Source: Nansenia antarctica
Lineage: Eukaryota > Chordata > Actinopteri > Argentiniformes > Microstomatidae
Length of the DNA stretch: 64,000 nucleotides
Assembly: GCA_963989245.1 (NCBI GenBank)
Contig: OZ022349.1
Coordinates: 30,474,206 to 30,538,205 of the forward strand
Direction: 5' to 3'
Positions 10,804 to 23,773 of the stretch are shown piece after piece. Below the pieces are notes generated by a model. That model did not search any database, had not been told where the DNA came from, and saw only the letters and a list, made by a program, of their open reading frames with translations. The position numbers were made by a program, and so were the translations under genes. The first letter of the stretch is position 1, and each line of letters opens with the position of its first letter.

Positions 10804-13800
10804 CACACGTCATATTTACTGTATATGATTAAATGGCCCAGATGAAGTACACTCTCTCCTATTTTAGAGACTCTATACTGGCTTCCTGTTAAGTTCAGAA
10901 TAGATTTCAAGATCCTTCTGCTTGTTTATAAAGCTCTCACTGGCACAGCACCAGAATATGTTCAGACCTTTTGCTAGCATATCAGCCCAATAGAGCTCTC
11001 AGGTCTTCTGACGCTGGTTTTCTCTGTCTACCACATGTACAAAAGAAGAGATTTGGTGAGGCTGCATTCTCATTTTATGCACCCAGATTGTGGAATGCAC
11101 TGCCAGTTTACATTACGTAGAGATGCAACCTCTGCAAATATGTTCAAGTCAAGACTAAAAACCCATCTTTTTAATATTGCCTTTAAATGACTAAATAATT
11201 AAATTAGGATTAAAGCGCTATACAAATAATGAGAAAATATATTATTATTATTATTATTATTATTACACGGTTTGACACACGCTTGTTTCCCAGGCGACCA
11301 GCGGAGGCGGTGGCTGGCCCATGAACGTGTGGCTGACCCCTGACCTCCGGCCCTTCATCGGGGGGACGTACTTCCCCCCCAGAGACGGAGGGCGGAGGCC
11401 CGGCCTGCAGACCGTCCTCACCAGGATCATGGACCAGGTAACCATAGCAACTCTGGATGGGTCATAATAACTGACTGATGTGATGATCTAGAAATGTACA
11501 ACGTTCTACTGTCATACCTGTCATCATACCTGTCATCATACCTGTCATCAAACCTGTCATCATACCTGTCATCATACCTGTCATCACAGACCTGAACGTG
11601 TTTTCTAGTCAAAGCTGTGGAGAACATCATAGGCTTTGAGGAAATATCTAATCCCCTAGTAGATAGCCCCCCCCCCCCCCCCCCCCGCCCCACACACACA
11701 CACACACACACACACTCCCTGTCTGTTGGCTCTGTGTGTGTCTCAGTGGCAGAGTAACCGTGCTGCGCTGGAGGCCAGTGGTGACAGGGTGCTGGAGGCC
11801 CTGAGGAAGGGAACCTCATTGGCTGCCAGCCCAGGAGAGGCCCCGCCCCCAGCCCTCAGCGTAGCCAATCGCTGCTTCCAGCAGCTGGTCCAATCATATG
11901 AGGAGGAGTACGGAGGCTTCAGAGACGCACCCAAGTTCCCCACGCCAGGTAGTACACACATGAGTATCAGTCAGGTTTTAGAACTTCATTTTCTACAGAC
12001 ACATGTACTATATTATACATACAGTACAGGCCAAAAGTTTGGACACACCTTCTCATTCAATGTGTTTCCTTTATTTTCATGACTATTTACATTGTAGATT
12101 CTCACTGAAGGCATCAAAACTATGAATGAACACATGTGGAATGATGTACTTAACAAAAAACTGTGAAATAACTCTAAATATGTCTTATATTTTAGATTCC
12201 TCAAAGTAGCCACCCTTTGCTTTTTTGTTGTTAATAAAATATATATTTTTTGTTGTTAATAAAATATATTATAATAATATTAAATATATATATATATATA
12301 TAATAACATATTATTATTAACACATATTATATTAAATATTATTATTATATATTTTATTAACAACAAAAAAGCAAAGGGTGGCTACTTTGAGGAATCTAAA
12401 ATATAAGACATATTTAGAGTTATTTCACACTTTATTGTTAAATACATAATTCCTATGTGTTCATTCATAGTTTTGATGCCTTCAGTGAGAATCTACAATG
12501 TACCAAATAGTCATGAAAATAAAGGAAACGCATTAAATGAGAAGGTGTGTCCAAACTTTTGGCCTGTACTGTACATATACATACACTTATTTGACCATAT
12601 CAAACTTGAGAGAGATAAAGGAAACTATACAGGGATGCAGTGTTTCCCCTAGGTTTGCTTCCTGGGGGGGTGGCATGGACCGTGGCATGGGCCCCCCTAG
12701 GGGGTTAGACCCTGCGACATACGAGCGTCCAGTTGAATTGAGTTGAATTGGTGTACTTGTACATTAAAGGCTCTCACAGAGTCGGGCGGAACGTACGCGG
12801 AACACTCACATTTTCTAAGGCGTGTTTCACAAAAGGCTGCTCGGCGTGTTGGTTGACATCGACCTCCATTAAATGTGACACAGAATTAATGACTAGGCTG
12901 ATGATGTACATCAACTGAAAAAATAAATAAATAAACAAATTCAAACAGAGAACATCGGGGGTGCTGGAACCAATATTTTTTAAAGGGTCGTTGAGGTGTT
13001 CTTGGGGGGTGTTCACGCATAAAGTATTTTTCTCATGAAAAACAGCTGTCAGCAGTGTTATTACGGGTACGTTCGTAAATGCACGAACGGTCAGTTCGCT
13101 CGGACAAACCGTCTTTTCAGTCAGAGCACCCATCTCTGAGCGCAGTGTTCTGCCCCCCCACAAAAAAGTGAATGTCATCAAGAAGATGGAGAAGCTAAAA
13201 CCTCAAGCCCAATTTATACTTCTGCGTCGAATTTACGCGCGGCTACGCCGCGACTGTCTTTGGATTTAACCAGTTGGTGAAGATTTATGAGCAATAGGCT
13301 ATTTAATTTGTGTTGCTCATCTAACAGCAATACGGTGAGTCTTGTTTAATTTCTATGAGTGTTTTCCTTGTAGGCTATGCTTGAGTGATATGTTTCAGTT
13401 TGTGGGCTTATTGTAATTGTTGGCTATAAGCCAACGAGACCCCTATTATGTAACGTTATGCTTGCTATAATCAGATTAAGATTCAGATTCAGATTCAGAT
13501 TCAGATAACGTTTATTGCCATTATGCTTGACACATATAGGAATTTGTTTTGGCATTACAGAAGGTGCATTTATGCTTTTTTCACATATACATGAACAAAA
13601 ACAAGTACAAATACAAATGCAAAAACAGGCAAAAACAGGACAACACAGGACAGACAGTGCATGGATAGTGCTGTATATAAAGTGCAGTGCAGAGTTATTC
13701 AGGTCCAGTGCATGTTCAGTCCTGGGCAGACTTAGAGGCGGGGGGGAGGGGGAAGCCAGAGTCATTTAGCAGCCTGGCGGCTGAGGGGTAGAAACTGAGC

Positions 13801-16800
13801 CTGTGGCGGGCCTTTAATGTCTTAGGCAGCCGCAACCTTCTCCCAGAGGGGAGCAGGGTGAGGAGGCCGTGGCCGGGGTGGAAGGGGTCGGCCATGATCT
13901 TCCTTGCCCTCCTCAGAGCCCTGGTGTCGTGCAGGGAGTTGAGGGAGGGCAAGGGACAGCCGATCACCCTCTCTGCTGAACGTATCACCCGCTGCAACTT
14001 GGCCTTGTCCTTGGTCGTTGCAGCAGGGAACCAGGTGATGATGGAGTGGGTGAGGATGGACTCTATGATGGCCGTGTAAAACTGGACCATCATGGACCTC
14101 GGCAGCCTGAATTTCCTCAGCTGCCGGAGGAAGAACATCCTCTTCTGGGCCTTCTTCGTGAGGGCCTCGGTGTTCCGCTCCCACTTAAGGTCCCGGGAGA
14201 TGGTCATGCCTAGAAAGCGGCATGACTCCACGGAGGCCACCGGGGTACCTCCCAGCGTGATGGGAGGGGGCAGGGCTGCTTTCCTACGGAAATCCACCAC
14301 CATCTCCACTTCAGATCATCATCGCCTACTTTGGTAATAAGTGTGTATGGTCGCTGCTGTTGCCACCTGTTTTATCATGTTTCTGTGTAAGTCTGGCTTG
14401 CCGGACGCTTTCCAGCCAGTACCTAGCCGCTGATGTATGAATGTTTGTGTGTTAACATTAGTAGCCAAATATTGAACCTCCTTACACAAAATAGATCCCA
14501 CGGCAGGGTCTAGATGCGTTGTGTGTGTGTGTGTGTGTGTGTCTAGACGGGGAGGGGGGGTGGGTTCGGATTTGAGGTTCGGCCCTGCAGCCTATGTGCT
14601 GTAGCCTACACTTGAATCCAGATCCACATATGCATAGGTGAAAGTTGGAGGCAGCTGTTAAGCAGGTAAAACATTGCTACTCTGAGACACTGCAACAACA
14701 ATTCTCAGATGGCAACGCTGCCTCTGTCTGGAAGGGTCTAAAACAAATTACCAACTACAAACCAAAACCCCCTCAGACCACAGAAAACACTCTCCTTGCA
14801 AATGAGCTGACCAAGTTTTACTGCAGATTCGAACTACAGTCTGCCCCCTCTGCTACTGCCCCCCCTCTCCCCAACCTCCCCTCCTCCTCCCTTCCCTTCC
14901 CTGAGCCCCACCCCCTCTGCCCGCCCACACCTCTCTGTCTCAGAGAGAGAGGTGAACCGCCCCTTCCTCTCTGTCTCAGAGAGAGAGGTGAACCGCCCCT
15001 TCCTCTCTGTCTCAGAGAGAGAGGTGAACCGCCCATACCTCTCTGTCTCAGAGAGAGAGGTGAACCGCCCCTTCCTCTCTGTCTCAGAGAGAGAGGTGAA
15101 CCGCCCATACCTCTCTGTCTCAGAGAGAGAGGTGAACCGCCCCTTCCTCTCTGTCTCAGAGAGAGAGGTGAACCGCCCATACCTCTCTGTCTCAGAGAGA
15201 GAGGTGAACCGCCCATACCTCTCTGTCTCAGAGAGAGAGGTGAACCGCCCCTTCCTCTCTGTCTCAGAGAGAGAGGTGAACTGCCTGTTCAAGAGACAGA
15301 ACCCCCGGAAGGCGGCCGGACCGGATGCTGTCTCACCCTCCATGTTGAAGTTCTGTGCTGACCAGCTGTCCCCTGTGTTCAGCAACATCTTCAACTCCTC
15401 CCTGGAGTGCTATCAGGTATCAGCCTGCTTCAAGACCTCCACCATTATCCGTGTCCCCAAAAAGTCGAGGATCACAGGCCTGAATGACTACAGACCCGTT
15501 GCCCTGACCTCTGTAGTCATGACGGTCTTTGAACGCCTCGTCCATGCCCACCTGAAGTCCATCACAGACCCTCTCCTAGACCCCCTGCAGTTCGCGTATA
15601 GAGCCAACAGGTCCGTGTAAGACGCGGTCAACATGGCTCTACACCATGTCCTGGATCATCTGGACACGGCCGGGACCTACGCCAGAATCCTGTTCGTGGA
15701 CTTCAGTTCGGCGTTCAACACCATCTTGCCACCCATACTGGAGTGTGGGCTCTCTGCACTGCAGGTGCCTGACTACACCTGCAGGTGGATCACAAACTTT
15801 CTGTCCAACAGGACCCAGCGGGTGAAGCTCTGAGCTGAGGACCATCAGCACCGGTTCCCCGCAGGGCTGCGTCCTGTCTCCCCTCCTGTTTTCCCTCTAC
15901 ACCAACTGCTGCACCTCCAGCCACCAGTCGGTCATGCTCCTTAAGTTCATGGACGATACCACCCTGGTAGGGCTCATCTCCAGGGGGGATGAATCTGCTT
16001 ACAGGAGCGAGATCGACTTGGTGGTCTCCTGGTGCACCCGGAACAACCTAGAGCTGAATGCTCTTAAGACAGTGGAGCTGATAGTGGACTTCAGGAGGAA
16101 CCCACCCCCTCCCACTCCAATCATTCTGGGAGGCACTCCAGTCACCACAGTGGAGTCATGCCGCTTCCTTGGGGTGACAGTCTCTCGGGACTTGAGGTGG
16201 GGGCCCAACATCGACGTCCTCACAAAAAAGGCCCAGAAGAGACTGTTTTTCCTGAGGCAGCTTAGGAAATTCCACCTCCCAAAGACCACGCTGGTGAACT
16301 TCTATACAGCCATTATTGAGTCCATCGTCACCTCCGCCATCATCATCTGATTCCCCGCTGCAGCGGCCAAGGACAAGGCCAAGCTGCAGCGGGTGATGCG
16401 CTCGGCGGAGAGGGTGATTGGCTGCCCTTTGCCCCCCCTTGAGGCCCTGTTTAAAAGTAGGGCTTTGGGGAGGGCCAGGAAGATCATGGCTGACCCTGCA
16501 CACCCAGGACACGGTCTCTTCGCCCCGCTCCCCTCAGGCAGGAGGGTGTGGTCTCTAAAAACTGTGAAGGCCCAACATGCACACAGCTTTTTCCCCACAG
16601 CCATCCGGCTCCTAAATGCTGCTGCCCCCCCCCCCCCCCCCACGAGACTACTGGTGGACTAACGTTACCAACGAGCCCATGGGCTTGCCACTCGCCCGAT
16701 TCAGCCCGTCCCCCCAAGGCAATTGTAGGGGAAACACTGGGGATGATCATGTTGTTTCTACAGAAGGCTTTTGACACTGTGGACCATCATATTCTTTTCT

Positions 16801-19800
16801 CTAAGCTGAGGTGTCTGGGTCTAAGTCAGATGTCAGTTAAATGGTTTGAATCATACTTATCTGACAGATCTCAGATTTGTGACCCCAGGGGTCCAGAGGT
16901 TACCCCAGGGGTCCAGAGGTTACCCCAGGGGTCCATTCTGGGTCCATTACTGTTTCTGATCTATGTCAATGACATGCCGGCAGTTGTAGGGTTCTCACCT
17001 ATATGCAGATGATTCAGTTCTCCTGGTGTCAGGAAAGGACCCAAAGGGGATAGAGGCCTTGAGCAGGCAACTTGCATTGGTAAGGAGGTGGTTCATTGAC
17101 AATAATCTGTCATTACATCTCAGTAAAACCGGATCTAACTATTTTTATTTGGGTCAATTCAAAAGCTAAAAAAGAAGTTGATAGGATCAGAGTAACTTGA
17201 TGTCATTGTGTCCAGATCAAGTGTTACTCAGCTTAGGCTTGACTCAGAGAAAAGGACGCCCCTGCCATGCATAATCCCATGAGATGCCATTCAACATGAA
17301 GGCGACTCTCATGACTAATTAGGATTGACGCAAGCTCAGGTCTGATCATCTTGTAGCTGGCCACCTTTGGCGAGGGTGTCTAGTGTCAAGGCCGAAACAC
17401 CCCATGAACCAAGTGAACGCTACTGATGATGCTTCCCAAATTACAGACTAACCCCAGCTCCCCTGCATTAGAAACTATCTTGGATTAACACTGGACCAAC
17501 CCCTTTCAGGGGTCTTAATTGCAGAAAGAGTTATTGCAAAGAATGCAAACAAGCTAAAGTTTCTGTAAAGAAAAGAAGAATTAAAAAGTTGCTTGTGTCT
17601 GCACTCATTCAGTGTCATTTAGACCAGTGGTTCCCAACCTTTTTTGTCTTGTGTACCTCTTGAGCTGTTTTGCCATGCCAGAAGTACCCCCTCACTCATG
17701 CGTGTTGATTATTTCCAAAACATTTCAATTAAACACTAACTTGCAAATATAACATTTATTATACAACAGTTAGTTCCGACCAAGTGATTTGATTGGACAA
17801 GAGGCATTCCATGAGTGCCGATATACAGTATAACAACACTGGGACTTTTAACTATATGTATCTGTCCACCGCACATGTGTTCTATTACAGTTTTTTCCAA
17901 TTGCTAACACAATAAAATGACATGCATAGCACAATTATTTAAACTGACACACAGAGAGCAAAACCTCTTCTCAAGTCTCCAAAACTCTAAACACATGTTC
18001 TGCTTTACACACATTTTGCTATTCAAAATGGCACTTTTTAAATGCACTAAACACGGTTCTCTGCCTAAGACACAACAATCTGACATAAAGTCACATGTTT
18101 GCCATTTCAAAACACTGCCATTCAAAATTAGACTACATGAGCTAATTAGCCAATACATGTGCCACCTGGCCAAACACCTCAATGTTTAATTCATTCATCA
18201 CACACACACACACACACTGCCACGAGACAGCCAGCGAACGTCTGTGTGAAGCAGTAGCTGCTCATGCTCTGACCCGCTGCCATGACAAAGAGTTTGAAAC
18301 AGTCTGTGGTTCATTGGCCGGGACTAGGGGTGGGACGATTAGAAAATGTCATGTCACGATTATCGTGGGCAAAATAATCGCGATCCACGATATTATCGAG
18401 ATAATTATTTTTTTTTTTTTTAAATTAGAATGCCAATAAAACACACTGTAATCACTTTAACTTAGATTTTGTTGTATTTTTATTGAATCATGTTAATAAC
18501 ATTAACATCATTTTAAAAACATCTTGACAAAAATAAAAATCTTTAATAAAATCTTAAATAAGGTAATGATAAATTATAAGGTATCACTGCATAAATAAAG
18601 GAAAAAAATACTGTCAAACAAAACTTGAACACTGACACTTTTCTGTCATCAAACTGAGTGCTAGCCTTGTGGCTTAGAGACTTGAAAGCTTCAAGATAGG
18701 TTAAAGTGCAAAAATGTCAGCATGTTCACTTTTTCTGCCTTTAGCTGTGCTCGGAGAGGTGTGAGTATGTCAGTTTGGGGCAACATAGACTTCACCCCTG
18801 GTGCCACGGATAGGGGTTTCAAGCGGTGGGACAGCAAAGGGATGGTTACTATCGGACATTTATATGATACGGGAATACTACTTTCATTTGACCAATTATG
18901 TAAGAAATATGACCTACCACGAAATGAGTTTTTCAGATACCTTCAGATACGAAGTTTTTTAAATAGCCAAAAAGACACTGGCCTCTGTCACCAACCCTCT
19001 CTGCTGGAGGAGATATATGATAAAGGCAAACCTGCATTTACGCCCAAAGACTGGAATAATGACCTGAACATTAATACTGATGCAGCAACTTGGTCACTAA
19101 TATGGCAATCGGCAAACGACATCTCAATCTGTAATAGGACGAAGGAAACTTTTAGACTACTACAACGTTTGCAGATTACTCCCCAATTTAGACATAAAAT
19201 GGATCATAACAAATCGGAAATGTGTACAAAGTGTATTACCGAGGTTGGGAGCTTTGTTCATTGTGTTTGGACTTGTAGATATATAGATGATTACTGGAAA
19301 GGTATAGTGGATAAAATCCATCTAATTCTAGATGTTACATTGGATAAGGACCCCATGTGTCTATTGTTTGGGTTGCCAGACAAACAACTTAAAAGTATGC
19401 ATTCCAAAAGACTTCTGTGTATCCTCACTTTTTGTGCAAGGAAAAATATATTGCTGAAATGGATAGACTGCAAACCGCCTACAATAGCTGGATGGCACAC
19501 GGTAATTTTTGATATGATTCCTATGGACTATCTGACATATAGGTATAAGTGTAAGATAAAGACATTCTATAAGATTTGGTCTCCGTTCTTAGATTATATT
19601 GGTACCAGACTGGCTGCCATTGTAATGAAAGGTTTGGTGGATTACACTCAAGAAAGTACACAAGACTAATGTGTAACAGATCTACAATGTATGGGTCACA
19701 ATATTATTTACTGTGCTGGTGTTGTGCTGCCGCTGTGTTTAGGACTGTAAGACATGGATGCTGTCTCCGATGGGGGTGATCCCCCCATATATTATGGCAT

Positions 19801-22400
19801 TTGTTGTCATTTTCTTTTCTGTTTATTTCTGATATGTGACATGGCCTCCTCCCCCCCTGTTTTTTTGTTTTTGTTTTGTTTTGTTTGTCTTTGTTTTTTG
19901 TTTGTTAGTTTGTTTAAAAAAAAAAAAGAGAGAAAGAACATTTTCTGTTATTGTTTATGGACAATGTACTGCATAACAAAGTGCAAAACTAGTTTTCTAC
20001 TATTAATGGGACAATAACCTCCCCCACGGATACTAGTTGTTGTTGTTATGTCCTGTTGTGTACATGTCTCTGTGAAACTCAATAAAAAATATTAACAAAA
20101 CAAAACAAAAACACACATAGGTCACATACATTAATACATACAATAAAAACAGACAGATCAAATCATGATACAGGTGATGGTACTCCTGCTGGGCATTGCT
20201 GCCTGACGCACCTCCTACAGTGCCTTTAGAACAGGTGTGCTGTGACACCTCACTGAACACCTATGTGGGCCTAACTGGGTCATCAGCTGGGGACCACCAG
20301 TCAGACAAAGCAGTGTTTATAAAATGTAGTGCCTATTTAAAAAGTCCAGTCATTTAAAAATAATAATAATTAAAAAAAACAAAAAAAAAACGATTATGAC
20401 GATTATTCAACTAATTAAAATTCTCCACGATAAAGTTATCACGGGTGTTTTTATCGCGATTAACGATAAACACGATAATCGTCCCATCCCTAGCCGGGAC
20501 TGAATTAAGTTAATCACCTTAACTGCGTCATCCATAACTGCACTTAACTCGGGGCTCATCTTTTTGCTGGCGAGTGCCTCCCGGTGAATAATACAGTGTA
20601 TCCACTTAATTTCGGGGTTCATCTTCATCACACGCCCAAGCAGCCCACGCACCTTACCCGTCATTGCTGCCGCTCCATCGGTACAGATGTGACTGCAGGA
20701 TTTCCACTCCAGATCGTTGTCTTTGAAGAAGCTGTCAATAATCAAAAATATTCCCTCGCCAGTTGTCTTTCCTGGCAGCGTCTTGCAAAACAAGATATGC
20801 TCATTTATGTCCGACTCTTCTTTATAACGCACAAAAGCCAGCAGCTGAGCCTCCCCACTAACGTCGGTCATTTCATCTAATTGCAAAGCGAACTGACCTG
20901 CTTGCTTCATTTGATATTTATGGACATATCATCAATCCGACGGGAGACGGTATTGTTTGATAATGGTACCAACTTGAGCGCGTCAGCTGCTTTCTTGTCC
21001 AGCATAGTTTTAGCCAAAATCATAGCGGCAGGCAAAATCAGATCTTCGGCGATTGAATGTGTTTTTTTTTACTTAGCCACCAGTAATGAAACAGCATAGG
21101 ACGCCTCCAGTGCTTTGCTTGACACACTTGCCGCTTCCTTCAGTGTAGCCTGACTTGACTTGAACTCTGACAGTTTCGCTTGAAAAAGTCATCAGTTTTA
21201 CCAACAGTTGCTAGGTGTTTGGTGCTCTGGTGTCGCTGTAAATGGGATGGCTTCATTGAATTATTAGCCAGGACTTCGCAGCAGAAAAAGCACTGTGGCT
21301 GTGGTGGATTAGCCGATGTACATGTAAATCCCCACAAAACATATGTTTCCAGATAATAGCGGGGTCCTTTTTTTTTTTGCCTCAGTTTTCTTGACCGTTA
21401 CTGTAGCTGGTCGTTTTAGCCATCTGTCCATCTTTGCGGTAGGTTGCCAACTGACAGGCCTAGCTGACTTGGCGCGAAAATGATCGTGAACATGATTTAA
21501 ATGTGACGTGACTACCACTTGTGTTACAGTCATCACCTGTTGGGGAGGAACTTAAGTTGCAGCGTACCATTTTAACAACAGGTTTATGAAATGACTTGTA
21601 TATTTATTTATTTTTTTGGAAGGGGAAATACATTATAATTCCAAATCTTTCCACGTACCCCCTGCAATCCCCTCACGTACCCCTAGGGGTCCGCGTACCC
21701 CCGGTTGGGAACCACTGATTTAGACTACGCATGTTCAGCCTGGTTTAGTGGTCTGTCAGCCAAGCTGTTTTTACTGGTCAGGTCATGGTACATCTCTGGA
21801 AGAAAGTTTTCCACAGGCATTAGGCTTAGATTTTTTCAATCAATTTTTGCACGTTCATAGTCATACATACTTACACACATACACACTGATACGCAGCACT
21901 TTTGTTGTAAAGAATGTCAAAACTGTATTCTGATTGTATCTTGTATGCTCTTATATATTGTATGCTCTTTGTATGTTTCTTGGTGTATTGTTTTTTGTTT
22001 GTTCTTGTCTTGGTTGTTTTTGTCTACCAACGAGGACCACGTTGGAAACAAGTGTTTCAGTACGCTGTTACGTGCTATCCTCTGGGATGTACTGTCTGTA
22101 CTTTTTACTCTAATAAATCAATCAATCTCTCCCCTCCCCTCATCCCTCCATCTCTCCCTCCCTCCCTCTCTCTCTCTCCCTCTCTCTCCCCCTCCCTCCC
22201 TCTCTCTCTCTCTCTCCCTCCCTTCCTCTCTCTCTCCCTCCCTTCCTCTCTCTCTCTCTCCCCCCGTAGTGAACCTGATGTTCCTGATGTCGTTCTGGGG
22301 GGTGCAGCGTTGGTCCTCCGAGGGGGCCGAGGCCCTGCAGATGACCCTGCACACCCTCCGCATGATGGCCCTGGGGGGCATACACGACCACCTGGCTCAG

Positions 22401-22445
<45 letters not shown>

Positions 22446-22990
22446 AGCTCTAAAGATTTTGATTAATTCTCCCTCTCTCTGTTTCTCTCTCTGTTTCTCT
22501 CTGTCTCTCTCTGTTTCTCTCTGTTTCTCTCTCGGTCTCTCTCTCTCTCTCATCCCCCTCTCCCTCTGTCTCTCTCTCATCTCTCCCTCCCTCTCTCTCC
22601 CTCTGTCTCCCTCTCTCTCTCTCCCCCTCCCTTCCTCCCTCTCTCCCTCCCTCTGTCTCCCTCTCCCTCCCTCTCTCTCTCTCCCCCTCCCTTCCTCCCT
22701 CCCTCTCTCTCTCTCCCCCTCCCTTCCTCCCTCTCTCCCTCCCTCTGTCTCCCTCTGTCTCCCTCTCTCTTTCTCCCCCTCCCTCCCTTCCTCCCTCTCT
22801 CCCTCCCTCCCTCCCTCTCTCTCTCTCTGTCTCCCTTCCTCCCTCTCTCCCTCCCTCTCCCTCTCTCCCAGGGTTTCCATCGCTACTCTACCGACTCCTC
22901 CTGGCATGTGCCTCACTTTGAGAAGATGTTGTACGACCAAGCCCAGCTGGCTGTAGCCTACATCACTGCCTACCAGGTGTGTATGTGTGT

Positions 22991-23063
<73 letters not shown>

Positions 23064-23402
23064 GGGTGAGATGGGTGAGCTCCTTCCCTAAGGACCCCCC
23101 CCTGAATGACCTGCTATCTAGCAGAGACAACATGGAGGGCCTGCTGTTAATGAGAACACACACACACACACACACGCACACGCACACTCCCAGGAACTTC
23201 TAATGAGGTGTGTGAGTAACCACCTCAGCACTTAAGCTGGGTGACATCGTCCTGAGTTAGACTACATTGTGTGTGGTTAGAGTGGTAGTTACACACTGGT
23301 TAGTTAGTTAGCAGGGTGTGATGTGGTTAGTTAGTGTGTGTGTGTGTGTGTGTGTGTCTGTGTGATGTGTGTGTGTGTGTGTGTGTGTGATGTGTGTGTG
23401 TG

Positions 23403-23444
<42 letters not shown>

Positions 23445-23551
23445 GTTCTCAGGTGTCGGGGGAGCAGGTGTTTACAGACGTGGCCCGGGACATTCTGCTG
23501 TACGTCTCCAGAGACCTGAGTGATAAGGTGAACGCCTTCCCCTCTCTCATT

Positions 23552-23594
<43 letters not shown>

Positions 23595-23714
23595 GTGTGT
23601 GTGTGTCAACCCTCTTCCTCATGCTGCCCAAGCCTGGCAGTGTGTTACCATTCACCTTGTGTGTTTGTTGTCTTTGCTGACGAGGCATAGCAATCCATGA
23701 AGAGAACCCGGGCA

Positions 23715-23773
<59 letters not shown>

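Larger units (their letters stand above)
12639..16739. mobile_element. hAT-like element with 6-bp target duplication, LINE-filled
   Basis: Ends CAGTGTTTCCCCTAGG (12639) and the inverse CAGTGTTTCCCCTACA (16739). GGGATG is present on both sides (12633-12638, 16740-16745). Removing the element restores the LINE frame. No transposase of its own is seen; the inside is mostly LINE pieces in two orientations plus 12775-13450, where I recognise no gene. A 6-bp duplication fits a minority hAT group, not the usual 8-bp one. Confidence 0.7.
18232..21480 (-). pseudogene. hAT transposase (BED finger, ZBED5-like), interrupted
   Basis: Read right to left: start region MDRWLKRPATVTVKKTEAKK (about 21430), BED-type finger PQCFFCCEVLANNS with HLQRHQSTKH (about 21200-21290), then FALQLDEMTDVSGEAQLLAF, THICTDGAAAMTG-type core (here SHICTDGAAAMTGKV) and IHCIIHREALASKK (about 20600). 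At 20500 the frame is cut by the nested hAT. It resumes at 18324 with PMNHRLFQTLCHGSGSEHEQ and LLLHTDVRWLSRG, then ends, so the C-terminal dimerisation domain is lost. Frameshifts and stops lie between the finger and the core. Inactive. Confidence 0.85.
17625..21717 (-). mobile_element. hAT element, 8-bp target duplication ATTTAGAC
   Basis: Ends CAGTGGTTCCCAACC and its inverse. ATTTAGAC is duplicated at 17617-17624 and 21718-21725. Carries a reverse-strand transposase (20501-21480 and 18232-18324), broken by a nested element at 18325-20492. The left 0.6 kb (17640-18230) has a fragment of the small MITE family near 17778-17825, then A/C-rich sequence and a (CA)n run. Charlie/ZBED5-like by its BED finger and core. 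Confidence 0.9.
12574..22124 (+). mobile_element. LINE split into three by two hAT-type insertions
   Basis: Pieces at about 12580-12638, 16740-17624 and 21726-22124. Joining across the two insertions restores the protein frame: HIKLERDKGNYTG then QKAFDTVDHHILFSKL, and LIQCH then DYACSAWFSGLS. RT motifs include LPQGSILGPLLFLIYVNDM near 16925-16980 and YADD near 17000. The YADD frame differs from the preceding frame, and a 21-bp unit is tandemly repeated at about 16880-16935. The 3' end has AATAAATCAATCAATC near 22112-22124. 5'-truncated and inactive. Confidence 0.8.
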
